From the NCBI GenBank assembly GCA_051880615.1, contig JBJEOH010000019.1, positions 62,001-126,000 of the forward strand: a stretch of DNA of 64,000 bases, in the 5' to 3' direction. A model generated the notes under the pieces. That model was not told the origin of the DNA. It ran no database searches and worked only from the letters and a program-made list of their open reading frames with translations. Source of the DNA: UBA7067 sp051880615. GTDB taxonomy: Bacteria > Bacillota > Clostridia > Oscillospirales > Acutalibacteraceae. This document shows positions 8,753-17,712 of this stretch, one piece after another (within the stretch, counting starts at the first letter, position 1; each line of letters begins with the position of its first letter). The position numbers and the translations under genes were made by a program.

Positions 8753-10231
8753 CTACATTGCAAGAACTCTTTTCTGTATAATCAGCGCATCGTAAACCGA
8801 GATTACTCCGTCACCGTTAACATCAGCTGCTTTTTTTACCTTTTCATCTGGAGTAAAAAACGACAAAGCATATTTCTGGGTCAAAATAGCGTCAAGCATT
8901 GTCACCACACCGTCTCCGTTGACATCGCCCGGAATAACAGAACGCTTAAATTCGGAAAGCGAAAGCTCCATATATTTACTATTCTTGTCAGTGTAATTAT
9001 AAATATTTCCGTAAAATTTACCATCCTCATAATAGAAGTCATCTATTTCCCCGTATATAGAAAGAGTATAAACACTCTGGTCATCACTTCCGTCAACCCT
9101 GATAGCATTAATTCCGTCAGGCAGAGAGTAATAAATTACATCATCAATAAGCACTATCTTGCTCATACATCCACTCCATATCATCCAATTAGCTCCGGTA
9201 AGTGAGCTTCGGATAGTAGAGGTTTTTCCTGTGGTTGTATTGTAGCGTTTAAGGCGAGTTACATTTGATTGAACATCAGTTGTATAGAAGATCTCATCGC
9301 CGTAGATAGCTATTTTGGTAGTTGTATCTTCCCAAAATCTGTTTGGAAATGAGTTTTCCGAAATTGTACTTAAGGTTTTCCACGATTTATGCCCGGTAGC
9401 CATTATCTCCTCATCGGTGCAAAGAAAGTTTGAATGACCGACATAACGCCTTCCTCCACCTAAAGGGTCATCCCAAGTTAAATCAGCGTGGTATGTTTTA
9501 CCGTCTATAGTCACGGTGTTCCATATATGATTCATCGCTTCACTTCTGGCATAATTAACCGGAATCGACAGCTTTTTCATAACAGCCTTATACCCCATAC
9601 TGTAGCCTTGGCATACGCACCGCTTCTCAACAAGACAGCCGTAAGCATCATAAACAAAATCGGACGGTGTTGCAGAGCCGTTAATAACCTCAGTTGCATA
9701 CTTACAATTCTCAATTATGTAATCGTGAACAAACAGAGCCTTTAAAAAATCGTTTGGAAGCCGCTGTGCCTCAGCTACGATTTCATCTATTTTAGCGTTG
9801 AGCGAAGTAAGATACTTATCCTTTTCATCAATACTAAAACGATAACTGGGTTCATAATAAGTAATAATGCCGGATGTGCCGGAATAGGAAAATGAGTGGT
9901 TAAGGTTAATAAGTTCGGGATATTCATACCTCAGATAATCATATAGAGTCATATCGTCAGCCATTCTTATGTTATACTTTGATATATCAATTTTTTCTTT
10001 AAACTCGGAAATACCCTGAGCTATTTTTGTTACAGCCGCAATAAAATCCTCCTTATTTGATTTCAAATCCAAAATATCAAGGAATTCATCGCTCGCCTGT
10101 GACGGGTCAACGGTTATTGTGCGGCTTGACATTATTGTATCGGAAGTAACCGCCGATACGCCGCTTATGCAGGACATCATTACAAGTATAGACAGTCCAA
10201 GACAAACGATTGCTTTAAGTTTTCTTTTCAT
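8753..10231 (-). CDS. Secreted transglutaminase-like protein with C-terminal type I dockerin (copy B)
   Basis: A 492-residue paralogue of the preceding gene, alike from signal peptide to dockerin. The triad is Cys207, His235 and Asp250 in the same motifs. The dockerin (about 435-492) again has two intact loops, DVNGDGVVT and DVNGDGVIS, each followed by the LDAI or YDAL recognition helix. The middle region has diverged most, which suggests that substrate contact rather than catalysis or docking has changed. About 240 bases separate the two genes and I see no hairpin between them, so co-transcription is possible. The duplication is direct and in tandem. Confidence 0.88.
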   Translation of the reverse strand: MKRKLKAIVCLGLSILVMMSCISGVSAVTSDTIMSSRTITVDPSQASDEFLDILDLKSNKEDFIAAVTKIAQGISEFKEKIDISKYNIRMADDMTLYDYLRYEYPELINLNHSFSYSGTSGIITYYEPSYRFSIDEKDKYLTSLNAKIDEIVAEAQRLPNDFLKALFVHDYIIENCKYATEVINGSATPSDFVYDAYGCLVEKRCVCQGYSMGYKAVMKKLSIPVNYARSEAMNHIWNTVTIDGKTYHADLTWDDPLGGGRRYVGHSNFLCTDEEIMATGHKSWKTLSTISENSFPNRFWEDTTTKIAIYGDEIFYTTDVQSNVTRLKRYNTTTGKTSTIRSSLTGANWMIWSGCMSKIVLIDDVIYYSLPDGINAIRVDGSDDQSVYTLSIYGEIDDFYYEDGKFYGNIYNYTDKNSKYMELSLSEFKRSVIPGDVNGDGVVTMLDAILTQKYALSFFTPDEKVKKAADVNGDGVISVYDALIIQKRVLAM

Positions 10232-10340
10232 TACAATTTCACCTCTGAAAATATGGTATCATAATCTATATTTGTTTTCAATAGATATTTATTTTTTGTG
10301 ATGTTTAGCGGAATATCTTTTCTCGTTTTCAGAGTGCAAA

Positions 10341-10368
10341 AAAGCGGCAGTAAAACTACCGCCGCTTT
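10341..10368 (-). terminator. Terminator after ispH-rpsA
   Basis: AAAGCGGC-type arms pair with GCCGCTTT around an AAAC loop; on the minus strand the hairpin is followed by a run of Ts. Confidence 0.85.
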
Positions 10369-10386
10369 GTAAGCTAAAAAATATTA

Positions 10387-12408
10387 TTATTCAGCAGTTT
10401 CCTCAGCCGGTGCTTCCTCGGTTGTTGCTACAACCTCGTCAGCCTCATCAGCCTGCTGTGCCTTTTCGTCGTCAATAAGAGCTCTGATTGAAAGGCTTAC
10501 TCTCTTCTTGTCGAAGTCGATAGCAGTAATCTTAGCCTTAACAACCTGACCTACTGTCAGCTCGTCCTGCGGCTTCTCAATTCTGCGGTCTGCAATCTGA
10601 GAAATGTGGATGAGTCCGTCAATGCCCGGCAGAATTCTTGCGAATGCACCGAATGAAACCATACCTACAACCTGAGCCTCAACAACAGTGCCTACCGGAT
10701 AATCTCTCTTGAGAATCTCCCACGGGTTGTCCTCGCTCTTCTTGTAGCCGAGTGAAATGTTGCCCTTCTCAGTGTCGATGTCCTTAACATAAACCTCAAC
10801 GGTGTCGCCTACATTTACAACCTCTGACGGATGCTTAATTCTTGCCCATGAAAGCTCGCTGATGTGAATCATACCGTCAACGCCGCCGATATCAACAAAT
10901 GCGCCGTATGATGTGAGAGATTTAACAACGCCTGTGTAAACCTTGCCAACCTCGCAGCTCTTCCAGAACTCTTCCTTAATCTTATCATTTTCCTCCTTGA
11001 GGACTGATCTGATTGAGCCTACTGCTCTTCTTCTCTTCTGGTCAACATCGATAATTCTGAAGCTTACTTCCTTCTTGAGAAGTCCGTCAAGCGACTCGTT
11101 TCTTGTGAGTGTAGCCTGTGACGCAGGAACAAAAATCTTCATTCCGTTTGAAGCTACCAAAACGCCGCCCTTGATAACATCTGTTACAACGCCTGTCAGA
11201 ACTTCGTTTGACTCGCCGGCTGCTACAATAGTGTCCCAGCCCTTTAAAGCGTCAATGCGCTTCTTTGAAAGCATAATAACGCCCTCTTGGTCGTTGGTAC
11301 GCATAATGAGCAAATCAAGAGTGTCGCCAACCTTAACGAGATCCTCGATTTTTGCGTTCGGATCGTTTGTAAGCTCATCGAACTTAACAACGCCGGCTTG
11401 CTTTCTGCCAACATCAACAAAAACCTCGTTAGGGGTAATTCTCTCGACTACGCCCTGTACCCTCCCATCTGTATTTAAACTTTTGAGATTCTCCTCGAGC
11501 ATCTCAGCAAAGTTGATTTCTGCATTCTCGTTGTTTGTTTCACTGGAATTGTTTAAAATGTCTGTCATGGTATCCAGTACCTCCTTTATTATCCTTGCAG
11601 GAGCAGACGCACCTGCTGTTACGCCGATTTTTTTGGCACTCAAAACCATTTGCGGCAAAATGTCGTCCTTGGTTTGTGCAAGCACGGTGTTCTCACAATA
11701 GCCCCTGCATATGCTGTAAAGCTTGCAGGTGTTTGAGCTGTTGCGGTCACCGATTACAACCATAAAATCCGATTGTCCGGACAACTGCGCTGCTTCTGTC
11801 TGCCTATCAGTCGTAGCATTACATATTGTACCAAATAAAATCGAATTTGTATATACCTTTTTTATTGTTTTCGAACATTTTTCCCATAAATTTATGTCAA
11901 AAGTTGTTTGAGCGACAACTGAAATCGCTTTATTTTTCAAATAAGGAAATTTAATTGCTAATTCTTCAATTTCCTCAGGCGACTTTACCGTGTGATTTTC
12001 ACCGATACAATGATTTTGTATGCCCACAACCTCGGGATGATTTTTGTCGCCTACAATCAAAATAACATCGCCGAGCCGAGAGCGTTCGCGAACTGTTTTG
12101 TGAATTTTTGCAACGAACGGACAGGTTGCGTCTGCGCTTTTAAGCCCCAGCTCTTTTATCTTTTTATAAACCTCTGCGCCGACTCCGTGTGAGCGTATCA
12201 CAACTGTTTCATCGGACATAACTTGTTCGGGTGAGTCAACAGTGCGAACTCCCTTTGCGGCAAACTCGTTTACCATCTGCGCGTTATGTATAATCGGACC
12301 AAGTGTGCAAACCTTCTCGTTGTTTTCAACAAGCTTATAAACCATATTCACGGCGCGATTCACACCAAAGCAAAAGCCTGCTGTTTTTGCAAGCGTAATT
12401 TCTGTCAC
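10387..12408 (-). CDS. ispH: IspH-ribosomal protein S1 fusion (HMBPP reductase / S1)
   Basis: One 673-residue protein joins two functions. Residues 1-283 are 4-hydroxy-3-methylbut-2-enyl diphosphate reductase, the last step of the MEP isoprenoid pathway, with all three iron-sulfur cysteines (Cys13, Cys96, Cys196) and Glu126 in the HPEV motif. Residues 315-642 carry four S1 RNA-binding repeats, the last two with the canonical GAFVDIGG and GAFARILPG cores. An acidic Glu/Ala tail ends the protein. The fusion is known in Clostridia. The start is a GTG at 12408, with a GAGGTGA site overlapping the plsC stop codon, so translation is coupled to plsC. Confidence 0.95.
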   Translation of the reverse strand: MTEITLAKTAGFCFGVNRAVNMVYKLVENNEKVCTLGPIIHNAQMVNEFAAKGVRTVDSPEQVMSDETVVIRSHGVGAEVYKKIKELGLKSADATCPFVAKIHKTVRERSRLGDVILIVGDKNHPEVVGIQNHCIGENHTVKSPEEIEELAIKFPYLKNKAISVVAQTTFDINLWEKCSKTIKKVYTNSILFGTICNATTDRQTEAAQLSGQSDFMVVIGDRNSSNTCKLYSICRGYCENTVLAQTKDDILPQMVLSAKKIGVTAGASAPARIIKEVLDTMTDILNNSSETNNENAEINFAEMLEENLKSLNTDGRVQGVVERITPNEVFVDVGRKQAGVVKFDELTNDPNAKIEDLVKVGDTLDLLIMRTNDQEGVIMLSKKRIDALKGWDTIVAAGESNEVLTGVVTDVIKGGVLVASNGMKIFVPASQATLTRNESLDGLLKKEVSFRIIDVDQKRRRAVGSIRSVLKEENDKIKEEFWKSCEVGKVYTGVVKSLTSYGAFVDIGGVDGMIHISELSWARIKHPSEVVNVGDTVEVYVKDIDTEKGNISLGYKKSEDNPWEILKRDYPVGTVVEAQVVGMVSFGAFARILPGIDGLIHISQIADRRIEKPQDELTVGQVVKAKITAIDFDKKRVSLSIRALIDDEKAQQADEADEVVATTEEAPAEETAE

Positions 12409-12417
12409 TTAATCACC

Positions 12418-13038
12418 TCAGAATTTATCTTTTTCTCGTATTGCGGCTATTTTATCTGCCAGCATTTTTGTGGCTTCTCTAAGCTCCTTGCCCGAGCCTG
12501 TTGTAATGCCAAGCTCTTCGCAGCTTATCGGGTCGCCGTAGGTAATTTTTGTCTTGTTGAACATTTTTATTTTGCCGCCCTTTGCCGTTATGCAGGCAGG
12601 CACAATCGGCACGCCGCACTGAAAAGCCAACATAACCGCACCTGCGCGAAGCTTTAAAAGCTCTCCTGTAAGGCTCCTTTTTCCCTCAGGGAAAATGCCG
12701 AGAACCTTGCCGTCTGATAAAAGCGTCTGCGCGTTGTTTATTGCGGTCTGGTCGCCCGTGCCACCCCTGTGAACAGGGAAAGCACCAAGCGAACGGATAA
12801 GCGCAGCAAAGAATTTATTGCGAAAAAGCTCTTCCTTCGCCATAAAGTGTATCATTCTCTTCTGCCCTATGTTCAAAAGCACAGGGTCGGTGTAAGACTG
12901 ATGATTGCAGGCAATAACATAGCCGCCTTCAGACGGAATGTTGTTCCTGTTTGTTATTTCATATCTGTAAAGCAGCTTAAAAAGCGGTGTGCATACTGCT
13001 CTTGCAAGCTTAAAGATAAACGGTTTCTTTTCTTTCAT
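12418..13038 (-). CDS. plsC: 1-acyl-sn-glycerol-3-phosphate acyltransferase
   Basis: A 206-residue acyltransferase that makes phosphatidic acid from lysophosphatidic acid at the inner membrane. The catalytic NHQSYTDP (HX4D) box and the FPEGKRS substrate box are both visible, and the length is typical. It lies between cmk and ispH-rpsA in a compact same-strand run, a gene order common in Clostridia. The ATG has GAGGTGAAG just upstream. Confidence 0.92.
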   Translation of the reverse strand: MKEKKPFIFKLARAVCTPLFKLLYRYEITNRNNIPSEGGYVIACNHQSYTDPVLLNIGQKRMIHFMAKEELFRNKFFAALIRSLGAFPVHRGGTGDQTAINNAQTLLSDGKVLGIFPEGKRSLTGELLKLRAGAVMLAFQCGVPIVPACITAKGGKIKMFNKTKITYGDPISCEELGITTGSGKELREATKMLADKIAAIREKDKF

Positions 13039-13068
13039 TTCTTCACCTCAGCGGAAGCTTTGTTTCGG

Positions 13069-13737
13069 TTACGCACCTGTTTTCTCTGCGATAACAGACA
13101 TTATTCTCTCAACCGACTGCTCAAGATTAAGCTCAGAGGTATCGACAATAATACTGTCATCGGCAGGCTTTAGGGGTGCAATCTCACGGTGGGAATCCTG
13201 ATAATCCCGTTCTATTATGAGCCTCAAAACTTCATCGTAATCAACAGCTTCTCCCTTTTCCTCAAAATCGCGCAAACGCCTTTTTGCACGGCACTCGGGC
13301 GATGCGGTAAGGAAGATTTTGACCTCGGCATTCGGCAGCACAACAGTGCCGATATCCCTGCCGTCCATAATTACATTATTTGTTTTTGCCAAGCCTCTCT
13401 GCATTTCAAGCAGATATTCCCTGACCCTTGGAATGGCTGAAATTTCAGACGCAGCCGTACCCATCTGCGGTGTTCTTATCTTATCGGACACATCCTGCCC
13501 GTTTAAAAACACCCTCTGCTCGCCGTCAATGAATTTCAGCTCCACACTGCTGTTATTCAGATAAGCTTCAAGAGCGTTATCATCGTGAATGTTGACATCG
13601 CCGACATATGCGCCGTAGCCGAGAGTTCTGTATAATGCACCTGTATCGACATATATAAAATTCAGGCGTTTAGCAGCTATTTTTGCAATCGTGCTTTTTC
13701 CTGCTCCTGCAGGTCCGTCTATTGCGACTGAAATCAT
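13069..13737 (-). CDS. cmk: Cytidylate kinase
   Basis: A 222-residue nucleoside monophosphate kinase that phosphorylates CMP and dCMP. The P-loop GPAGAGKST is at residues 8-16. DTGALYR, the MDGRDIGT substrate motif and the RAKRR lid are visible. It sits 12 bases after the flavoprotein gene with an AGGAGG site, so it belongs to the same operon. No catalytic residue appears to be missing. Confidence 0.95.
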   Translation of the reverse strand: MISVAIDGPAGAGKSTIAKIAAKRLNFIYVDTGALYRTLGYGAYVGDVNIHDDNALEAYLNNSSVELKFIDGEQRVFLNGQDVSDKIRTPQMGTAASEISAIPRVREYLLEMQRGLAKTNNVIMDGRDIGTVVLPNAEVKIFLTASPECRAKRRLRDFEEKGEAVDYDEVLRLIIERDYQDSHREIAPLKPADDSIIVDTSELNLEQSVERIMSVIAEKTGA

Positions 13738-13749
13738 ATTGCTCCTCCT

Positions 13750-14997
13750 TTATTCCGAATCACCAAAGGCACTGTGACCTGCAAGAGCACCTGTTGAAAA
13801 TGCAATTTGCAGATTATAGCCGCCCGTATAGGCGTCAATGTCTATGACCTCTCCTGCAAAGTAAAGTCCGCTTATAAGCTTAGACTCCATAGTTTTCGGG
13901 TTAATCTCCTTGGTAGTGACGCCGCCTGAGGTTATTATAGCCTCGTCAATCGGGCGGAATCGCACAGGCTTTATCTCAAGGCTCTTAATAAGTTCTGCAA
14001 GATGTCTGCGCTGCTGCTTAGTAATGCTGTTGCATTTTTCGCTCGGAGCTATCCCCGACTTCTCTATTATAACAGGAATCAGCTTTGACGGCAAAAGCTT
14101 AGCAAGAGAATTTGCAAAATCCTTGTTGCAGAATTCGTCAAAATCACGCACAAGCCTTTTGTCAAACGTTTCAATATCGAGCGCCGGCTTTAAATCTATA
14201 ACAAAGCTGTAGTCCTCTACCTCGCCCTTTTTCATATGCGCTGACGCACTTAGCACAAGTGGACCGCTTAAGCCGAAGTGCGTAAACAGCATTTCACCAA
14301 GTTCACTGAACACAGGCTTTTTGCCGTTTTTGAAGAACACCGAGAAATTCACATTCTTAAGCGACAAGCCCTGAAGCCGTGCGCACATATCGCCCTTGCA
14401 CTCAATCGGAACAAGCGAGGGCTTAATCTCCTTTATCGTATGCCCTGCCTGCTTTGCAAGCGTGTAACCGTCACCCGTTGAGCCTGTTTTTGGGTATGAC
14501 GCTCCTCCGCAGGCTATTATCACACGGTCGGCATTTATTTCTTCCCCGTCAGAAAGCTTAATGCCGCAAACCCTGTTGTCATTTATTATCAGGCTTCTCA
14601 CCTGTTTTTCGGTGAGGATTTTACAGCCGTCCTTTTTTACGGTTCTGAAAAGGGCGTCTACTATATCAGCCGCCTTATCTGAGCAGGGAAAAACCCTGTT
14701 TCCGCGCTCGGTTTTGAGGCTTACGCCTGCCGACTCAAAAAAGTCCATAGTATCGTTCGGTGTAAAAAAGTTTACCGCGCTGTATAAAAACCTGCCGTTT
14801 GTCGGTGTTTTTGAAATTATATTATCGGGCGAAGAGTTGTTTGTGACATTACACCTGCCCTTGCCGGTTATCATAACCTTGCGGCAGACCTTTTTGTTCT
14901 TTTCGAGCAAAACAACGCTTTCACCGCTTTTTGCGGCAAAATGCGCCGCCATCATCCCTGCGGCACCTGCCCCGACAATGAGTACTCTCCTGCTCAT
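13750..14997 (-). CDS. HI0933/YhiN-family FAD-dependent oxidoreductase
   Basis: A 415-residue flavoprotein with an N-terminal Rossmann FAD site (VGAGAAGMMAA, residues 7-17), a KVMITGKGRCNVTN block, an ACGGASYPKTGSTGDGY block and a C-terminal FAGEVIDIDAYTGGYNLQ block, all characteristic of the HI0933 family. The physiological substrate of most members is unknown; some gut relatives are bile-acid enzymes (BaiN), but nothing here supports that use. Its start overlaps the stop of the upstream regulator by four bases. Confidence 0.88.
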   Translation of the reverse strand: MSRRVLIVGAGAAGMMAAHFAAKSGESVVLLEKNKKVCRKVMITGKGRCNVTNNSSPDNIISKTPTNGRFLYSAVNFFTPNDTMDFFESAGVSLKTERGNRVFPCSDKAADIVDALFRTVKKDGCKILTEKQVRSLIINDNRVCGIKLSDGEEINADRVIIACGGASYPKTGSTGDGYTLAKQAGHTIKEIKPSLVPIECKGDMCARLQGLSLKNVNFSVFFKNGKKPVFSELGEMLFTHFGLSGPLVLSASAHMKKGEVEDYSFVIDLKPALDIETFDKRLVRDFDEFCNKDFANSLAKLLPSKLIPVIIEKSGIAPSEKCNSITKQQRRHLAELIKSLEIKPVRFRPIDEAIITSGGVTTKEINPKTMESKLISGLYFAGEVIDIDAYTGGYNLQIAFSTGALAGHSAFGDSE

Positions 14998-15890
14998 TTT
15001 TTATCCTCATCCTCGCCGTTTCGGCGCACAATTTCAGAGGTTTTTGCGTAAACATCATACTTATCCCAGTATGTTTCAAGGCGCTGGAAGGTGCTTTCAA
15101 CGCTTGCCTTTTTCTCTAAAACAGTGGCGACAATCAGCGCATTGATAAGGCTTAAGGGCGCAACAAGAGAATCGACTATTGAAGCCATATCACTGCTTGC
15201 AAGCAGAACATGGTCGGCAGGACCGACAAGCGGAGAAATCATACTGTCGGTTATAGCAATAACAGATGCTTTGCGGTCAGAGGCAAACTTCATTCCCTCA
15301 ACCGCAGTCTTTGAGTAGCGAGGGAAGCTTATACCGATAATTACATCGTTTTCGTTTATGTGAAGAAGCTTTTCGTAAATTTCTATCTTGCTTGTGGTGC
15401 TTACGACCCTTACATTACCGAAAATCAAGTCAAAATAGTAGCCTAAAAAGTTTGCAAGTGCCGACGAGCTGCGAACGGCAAAAATATAGATATTCTTCGC
15501 CTCTACTATAGCCTTTACAGCCGCTCTGAAGTCCTCGTGGGAAATTTCGTCAATAGTGCGCTTTATCTTTTCAATATCCTGATTTAAAACGCTTTCAAGT
15601 ATATTTTCATCGCCGAACCGTGTGCTTGTAACCTCAATTCTCTGCACTGAGGTCAGCTTGTCCTTAATAAGCTCCTGCATAGCCTTCTGAAGCTTGGGGT
15701 AGCCGTCGTAGCCAATTTCAACGGCAAAGCGCACAACAGTTGATTCGCTCACTCCGACCGTTTCGCCGAGCTTTGAAGCCGTCATAAACGCCGCCTTATC
15801 ATAGTGTTCCTCAATATATTCGGCAATGCGCTTTTGTCCCTTTGACAGCCTGCTCCTCATATTTTCAATTTTTGTGAATAAATGCTCCAT
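14994..15890 (-). CDS. RpiR/MurR-family transcriptional regulator with SIS domain
   Basis: A 298-residue regulator. The N-terminal helix-turn-helix of the RpiR type (about 1-77, containing the SESTVVRFAVEIGYDGYPKLQ segment) is followed by a SIS sugar-phosphate isomerase domain (about 120-260) that normally senses a phosphosugar. I place the start at the ATG 15890 with a GGTGG site, because upstream codons in the same frame encode unlikely sequence. It is the first gene of the flavoprotein-cmk-plsC-ispH run. The ligand cannot be predicted from this context. Confidence 0.87.
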   Translation of the reverse strand: MEHLFTKIENMRSRLSKGQKRIAEYIEEHYDKAAFMTASKLGETVGVSESTVVRFAVEIGYDGYPKLQKAMQELIKDKLTSVQRIEVTSTRFGDENILESVLNQDIEKIKRTIDEISHEDFRAAVKAIVEAKNIYIFAVRSSSALANFLGYYFDLIFGNVRVVSTTSKIEIYEKLLHINENDVIIGISFPRYSKTAVEGMKFASDRKASVIAITDSMISPLVGPADHVLLASSDMASIVDSLVAPLSLINALIVATVLEKKASVESTFQRLETYWDKYDVYAKTSEIVRRNGEDEDKK

Positions 15891-16189
15891 TATTTCCACC
15901 CAACACACCAAAATATATAATATAAGTTTAATACAAAAATGAATTAAAATCAAGCAAAAAGGGTGTAAACTTTCATTTGGCGGCACTTTTGCAAAAGAAT
16001 TTATGCTGATTTTTTGCATATAAAGACCAGAAATGCAATTTTTGTTTGCAAGAGCTGCATTTGTATGGTAGAATTAGCTATAATATGTGAGGGTTGTTTT
16101 TATATTCGATAACGCCAAGCGGCGACAACCATATCATTTGTTTTCATAATTCATTGCGCCGCAGACGGCGCTTCGGAGGTAATACATAT
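15891..16189. other. Divergent intergenic region between rpiR-like gene and hisH
   Basis: About 300 bases without a gene. It includes a TATAAT hexamer near 16078, one copy of the GGCGACAACC repeat (16114-16130), and a GCGCCGCAGACGGCGC hairpin directly upstream of the hisH ribosome-binding site. No convincing -35 box was found. Confidence 0.55.
16114..16130. repeat. GGTTGTCGCCGC-core repeat, copy 2 (reverse orientation)
   Basis: GCCAAGCGGCGACAACC matches the complementary strand of the core at 2826-2846. Confidence 0.55.
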
Positions 16190-16804
16190 ATGATTGGCAT
16201 AATTGACTACGGCGCAGGAAACCTACAAAGCGTTTACAAGGCGCTGAAATTTATCGGCTCTGAGTGCAGGATTGTTGACAGCCGTGAGGAGCTTTTTAAA
16301 TGTGACGGAGCTATTCTGCCGGGAGTCGGCTCATTTGCTGATGCTATGGACTGTATGGCAAAAAGCAGACTTGTTGACGCTGTAAAGGACTATGCAAACG
16401 GCGGCAACCCTTTTCTTGGAATTTGCCTTGGACTTCAGCTTTTATTTCCCGAAAGCGAGGAAAGCCCCGGAGCAAAAGGACTCTCGCTGCTTGACGGAAG
16501 CATCACTAAAATTCCGAACACAGACGGCACCCTTAAAATTCCGCATATGGGCTGGAACTCGATAAGCATTAAAAATCGCGACGGTATTTTCAAGGATGTT
16601 CCCGACGAGAGCTATGTTTATTTTGTTCATTCGTATTATCTTACCGCCGCCGACAGCTCTATTGTTGCCGCAACGACAAGCTACGGCACAAAAATTGACG
16701 CCGCAGTTCAGCGAGGCAATCTGATAGCCACTCAATTTCACCCGGAAAAGAGCGGAAGTGTGGGGCTTAAAATGCTTGAAAACTTTGTTGCAATGACTAA
16801 ATAA
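16190..16804 (+). CDS. hisH: Imidazole glycerol phosphate synthase, glutaminase subunit
   Basis: A 204-residue class I glutamine amidotransferase that supplies ammonia to HisF for histidine biosynthesis. The triad is Cys79 (GICLGLQ), His184 and Glu186 (FHPEKSG). The start ATG at 16190 follows CGGAGGTAATACATAT, a good site; an in-frame extension upstream is rejected. hisF follows 12 bases later. No other his gene occurs in the window, so the pair stands apart from any histidine operon. Confidence 0.94.
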   Translation: MIGIIDYGAGNLQSVYKALKFIGSECRIVDSREELFKCDGAILPGVGSFADAMDCMAKSRLVDAVKDYANGGNPFLGICLGLQLLFPESEESPGAKGLSLLDGSITKIPNTDGTLKIPHMGWNSISIKNRDGIFKDVPDESYVYFVHSYYLTAADSSIVAATTSYGTKIDAAVQRGNLIATQFHPEKSGSVGLKMLENFVAMTK

Positions 16805-16816
16805 AGAGGTTTTGAT

Positions 16817-17572
16817 ATGTACGCTAAAAGAATTATACCGTGCCTTGATGTTAAGGACGGCAGAGTTGTAAAGGGAACAAGCTTTGTGAATCTGCGTGAC
16901 GCAGGCGACCCGGTTGAGGCGGCAATCGCCTATGACAAGCAAGGTGCTGACGAGCTTGTTTTTCTCGACATAACTGCATCAAGCGATTCAAGGGCGATTG
17001 TTACAGATATGGTAAGCGCTGTTGCAAACAGCATTTTTATTCCGTTCACCGTTGGCGGAGGAATCAGAACGGTTGAAGATTTCACCGACATTCTGAGAGC
17101 AGGAGCTGACAAGGTTTCGGTAAACTCTGCTGCGGTTAAAAACCCAGACATAATAAACGAGGCTTCCTACAAATTCGGCAGTCAGTGCGTGGTATGTGCG
17201 ATTGACGCTAAACGCACCGGCGGCAGCTGGGAGGTTTACATAAACGGCGGCAGAATCCCCGTTGGAAAGGACGCAGTAAAGTGGGCGATTGAAGCCGAAA
17301 AGCGCGGAGCAGGAGAAATACTGCTGACAAGTATGGACTGCGACGGTCAGAAGCAGGGGTATGATTTAGATCTGACAAAGGCTGTGTCTGAGAGCGTAGG
17401 AATTCCTGTTATAGCTTCCGGCGGTGCAGGCGCACTTGAGCATTTTTATGATGCTTTTACCGTCGGAAAAGCAGACGCGGTGCTTGCGGCATCACTGTTT
17501 CATTTCGGCGAAATACCTATTCCCGAGCTTAAGAAATATCTTGACGAAAAAGGCATTTCAGTAAGAAAATAA
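16817..17572 (+). CDS. hisF: Imidazole glycerol phosphate synthase, cyclase subunit
   Basis: A 251-residue TIM barrel that uses ammonia from HisH to make IGP and AICAR. Catalytic Asp11 (CLDVKDG) and the second catalytic Asp (CAIDAKR, near residue 130) are present, as are the phosphate-binding glycine stretches VGGGIRT and ASGGAG. Length is standard. Two terminators follow. Confidence 0.96.
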   Translation: MYAKRIIPCLDVKDGRVVKGTSFVNLRDAGDPVEAAIAYDKQGADELVFLDITASSDSRAIVTDMVSAVANSIFIPFTVGGGIRTVEDFTDILRAGADKVSVNSAAVKNPDIINEASYKFGSQCVVCAIDAKRTGGSWEVYINGGRIPVGKDAVKWAIEAEKRGAGEILLTSMDCDGQKQGYDLDLTKAVSESVGIPVIASGGAGALEHFYDAFTVGKADAVLAASLFHFGEIPIPELKKYLDEKGISVRK

Positions 17573-17581
17573 AAAATACAA

Positions 17582-17619
17582 CCCGATAGAAACAGACAAG
17601 CAAAGCTGTTTCTATCGGG
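17582..17619 (+). terminator. Terminator after hisF
   Basis: A perfect 14-bp stem (CCCGATAGAAACAG / CTGTTTCTATCGGG) with a 10-base loop is followed by seven Ts. An A-rich flank on the other side makes it usable by the convergent pullulanase gene. Confidence 0.92.
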
Positions 17620-17630
17620 ATTTTTTTGCA

Positions 17631-17664
17631 ACACAGGCTCATTGCTTTCGCAATGAGCCTGTGT
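17631..17664 (+). terminator. Second hairpin terminator after hisF
   Basis: A perfect 15-bp stem (ACACAGGCTCATTGC / GCAATGAGCCTGTGT) with a TTTC loop is followed by TTTTAT. It forms a tandem pair with the preceding terminator between convergent genes. Confidence 0.85.
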
Positions 17665-17712
17665 TTTTATGCCTTATTATTAAGCCGATAAACTGAGGCT
17701 TAGCTTTGGAGC

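Noticed and set aside
10943..11701. 252-codon plus-strand frame inside ispH-rpsA
   Set aside because: It is antisense to an intact conserved gene and its Ser/Thr-rich composition reflects the complementary codons.
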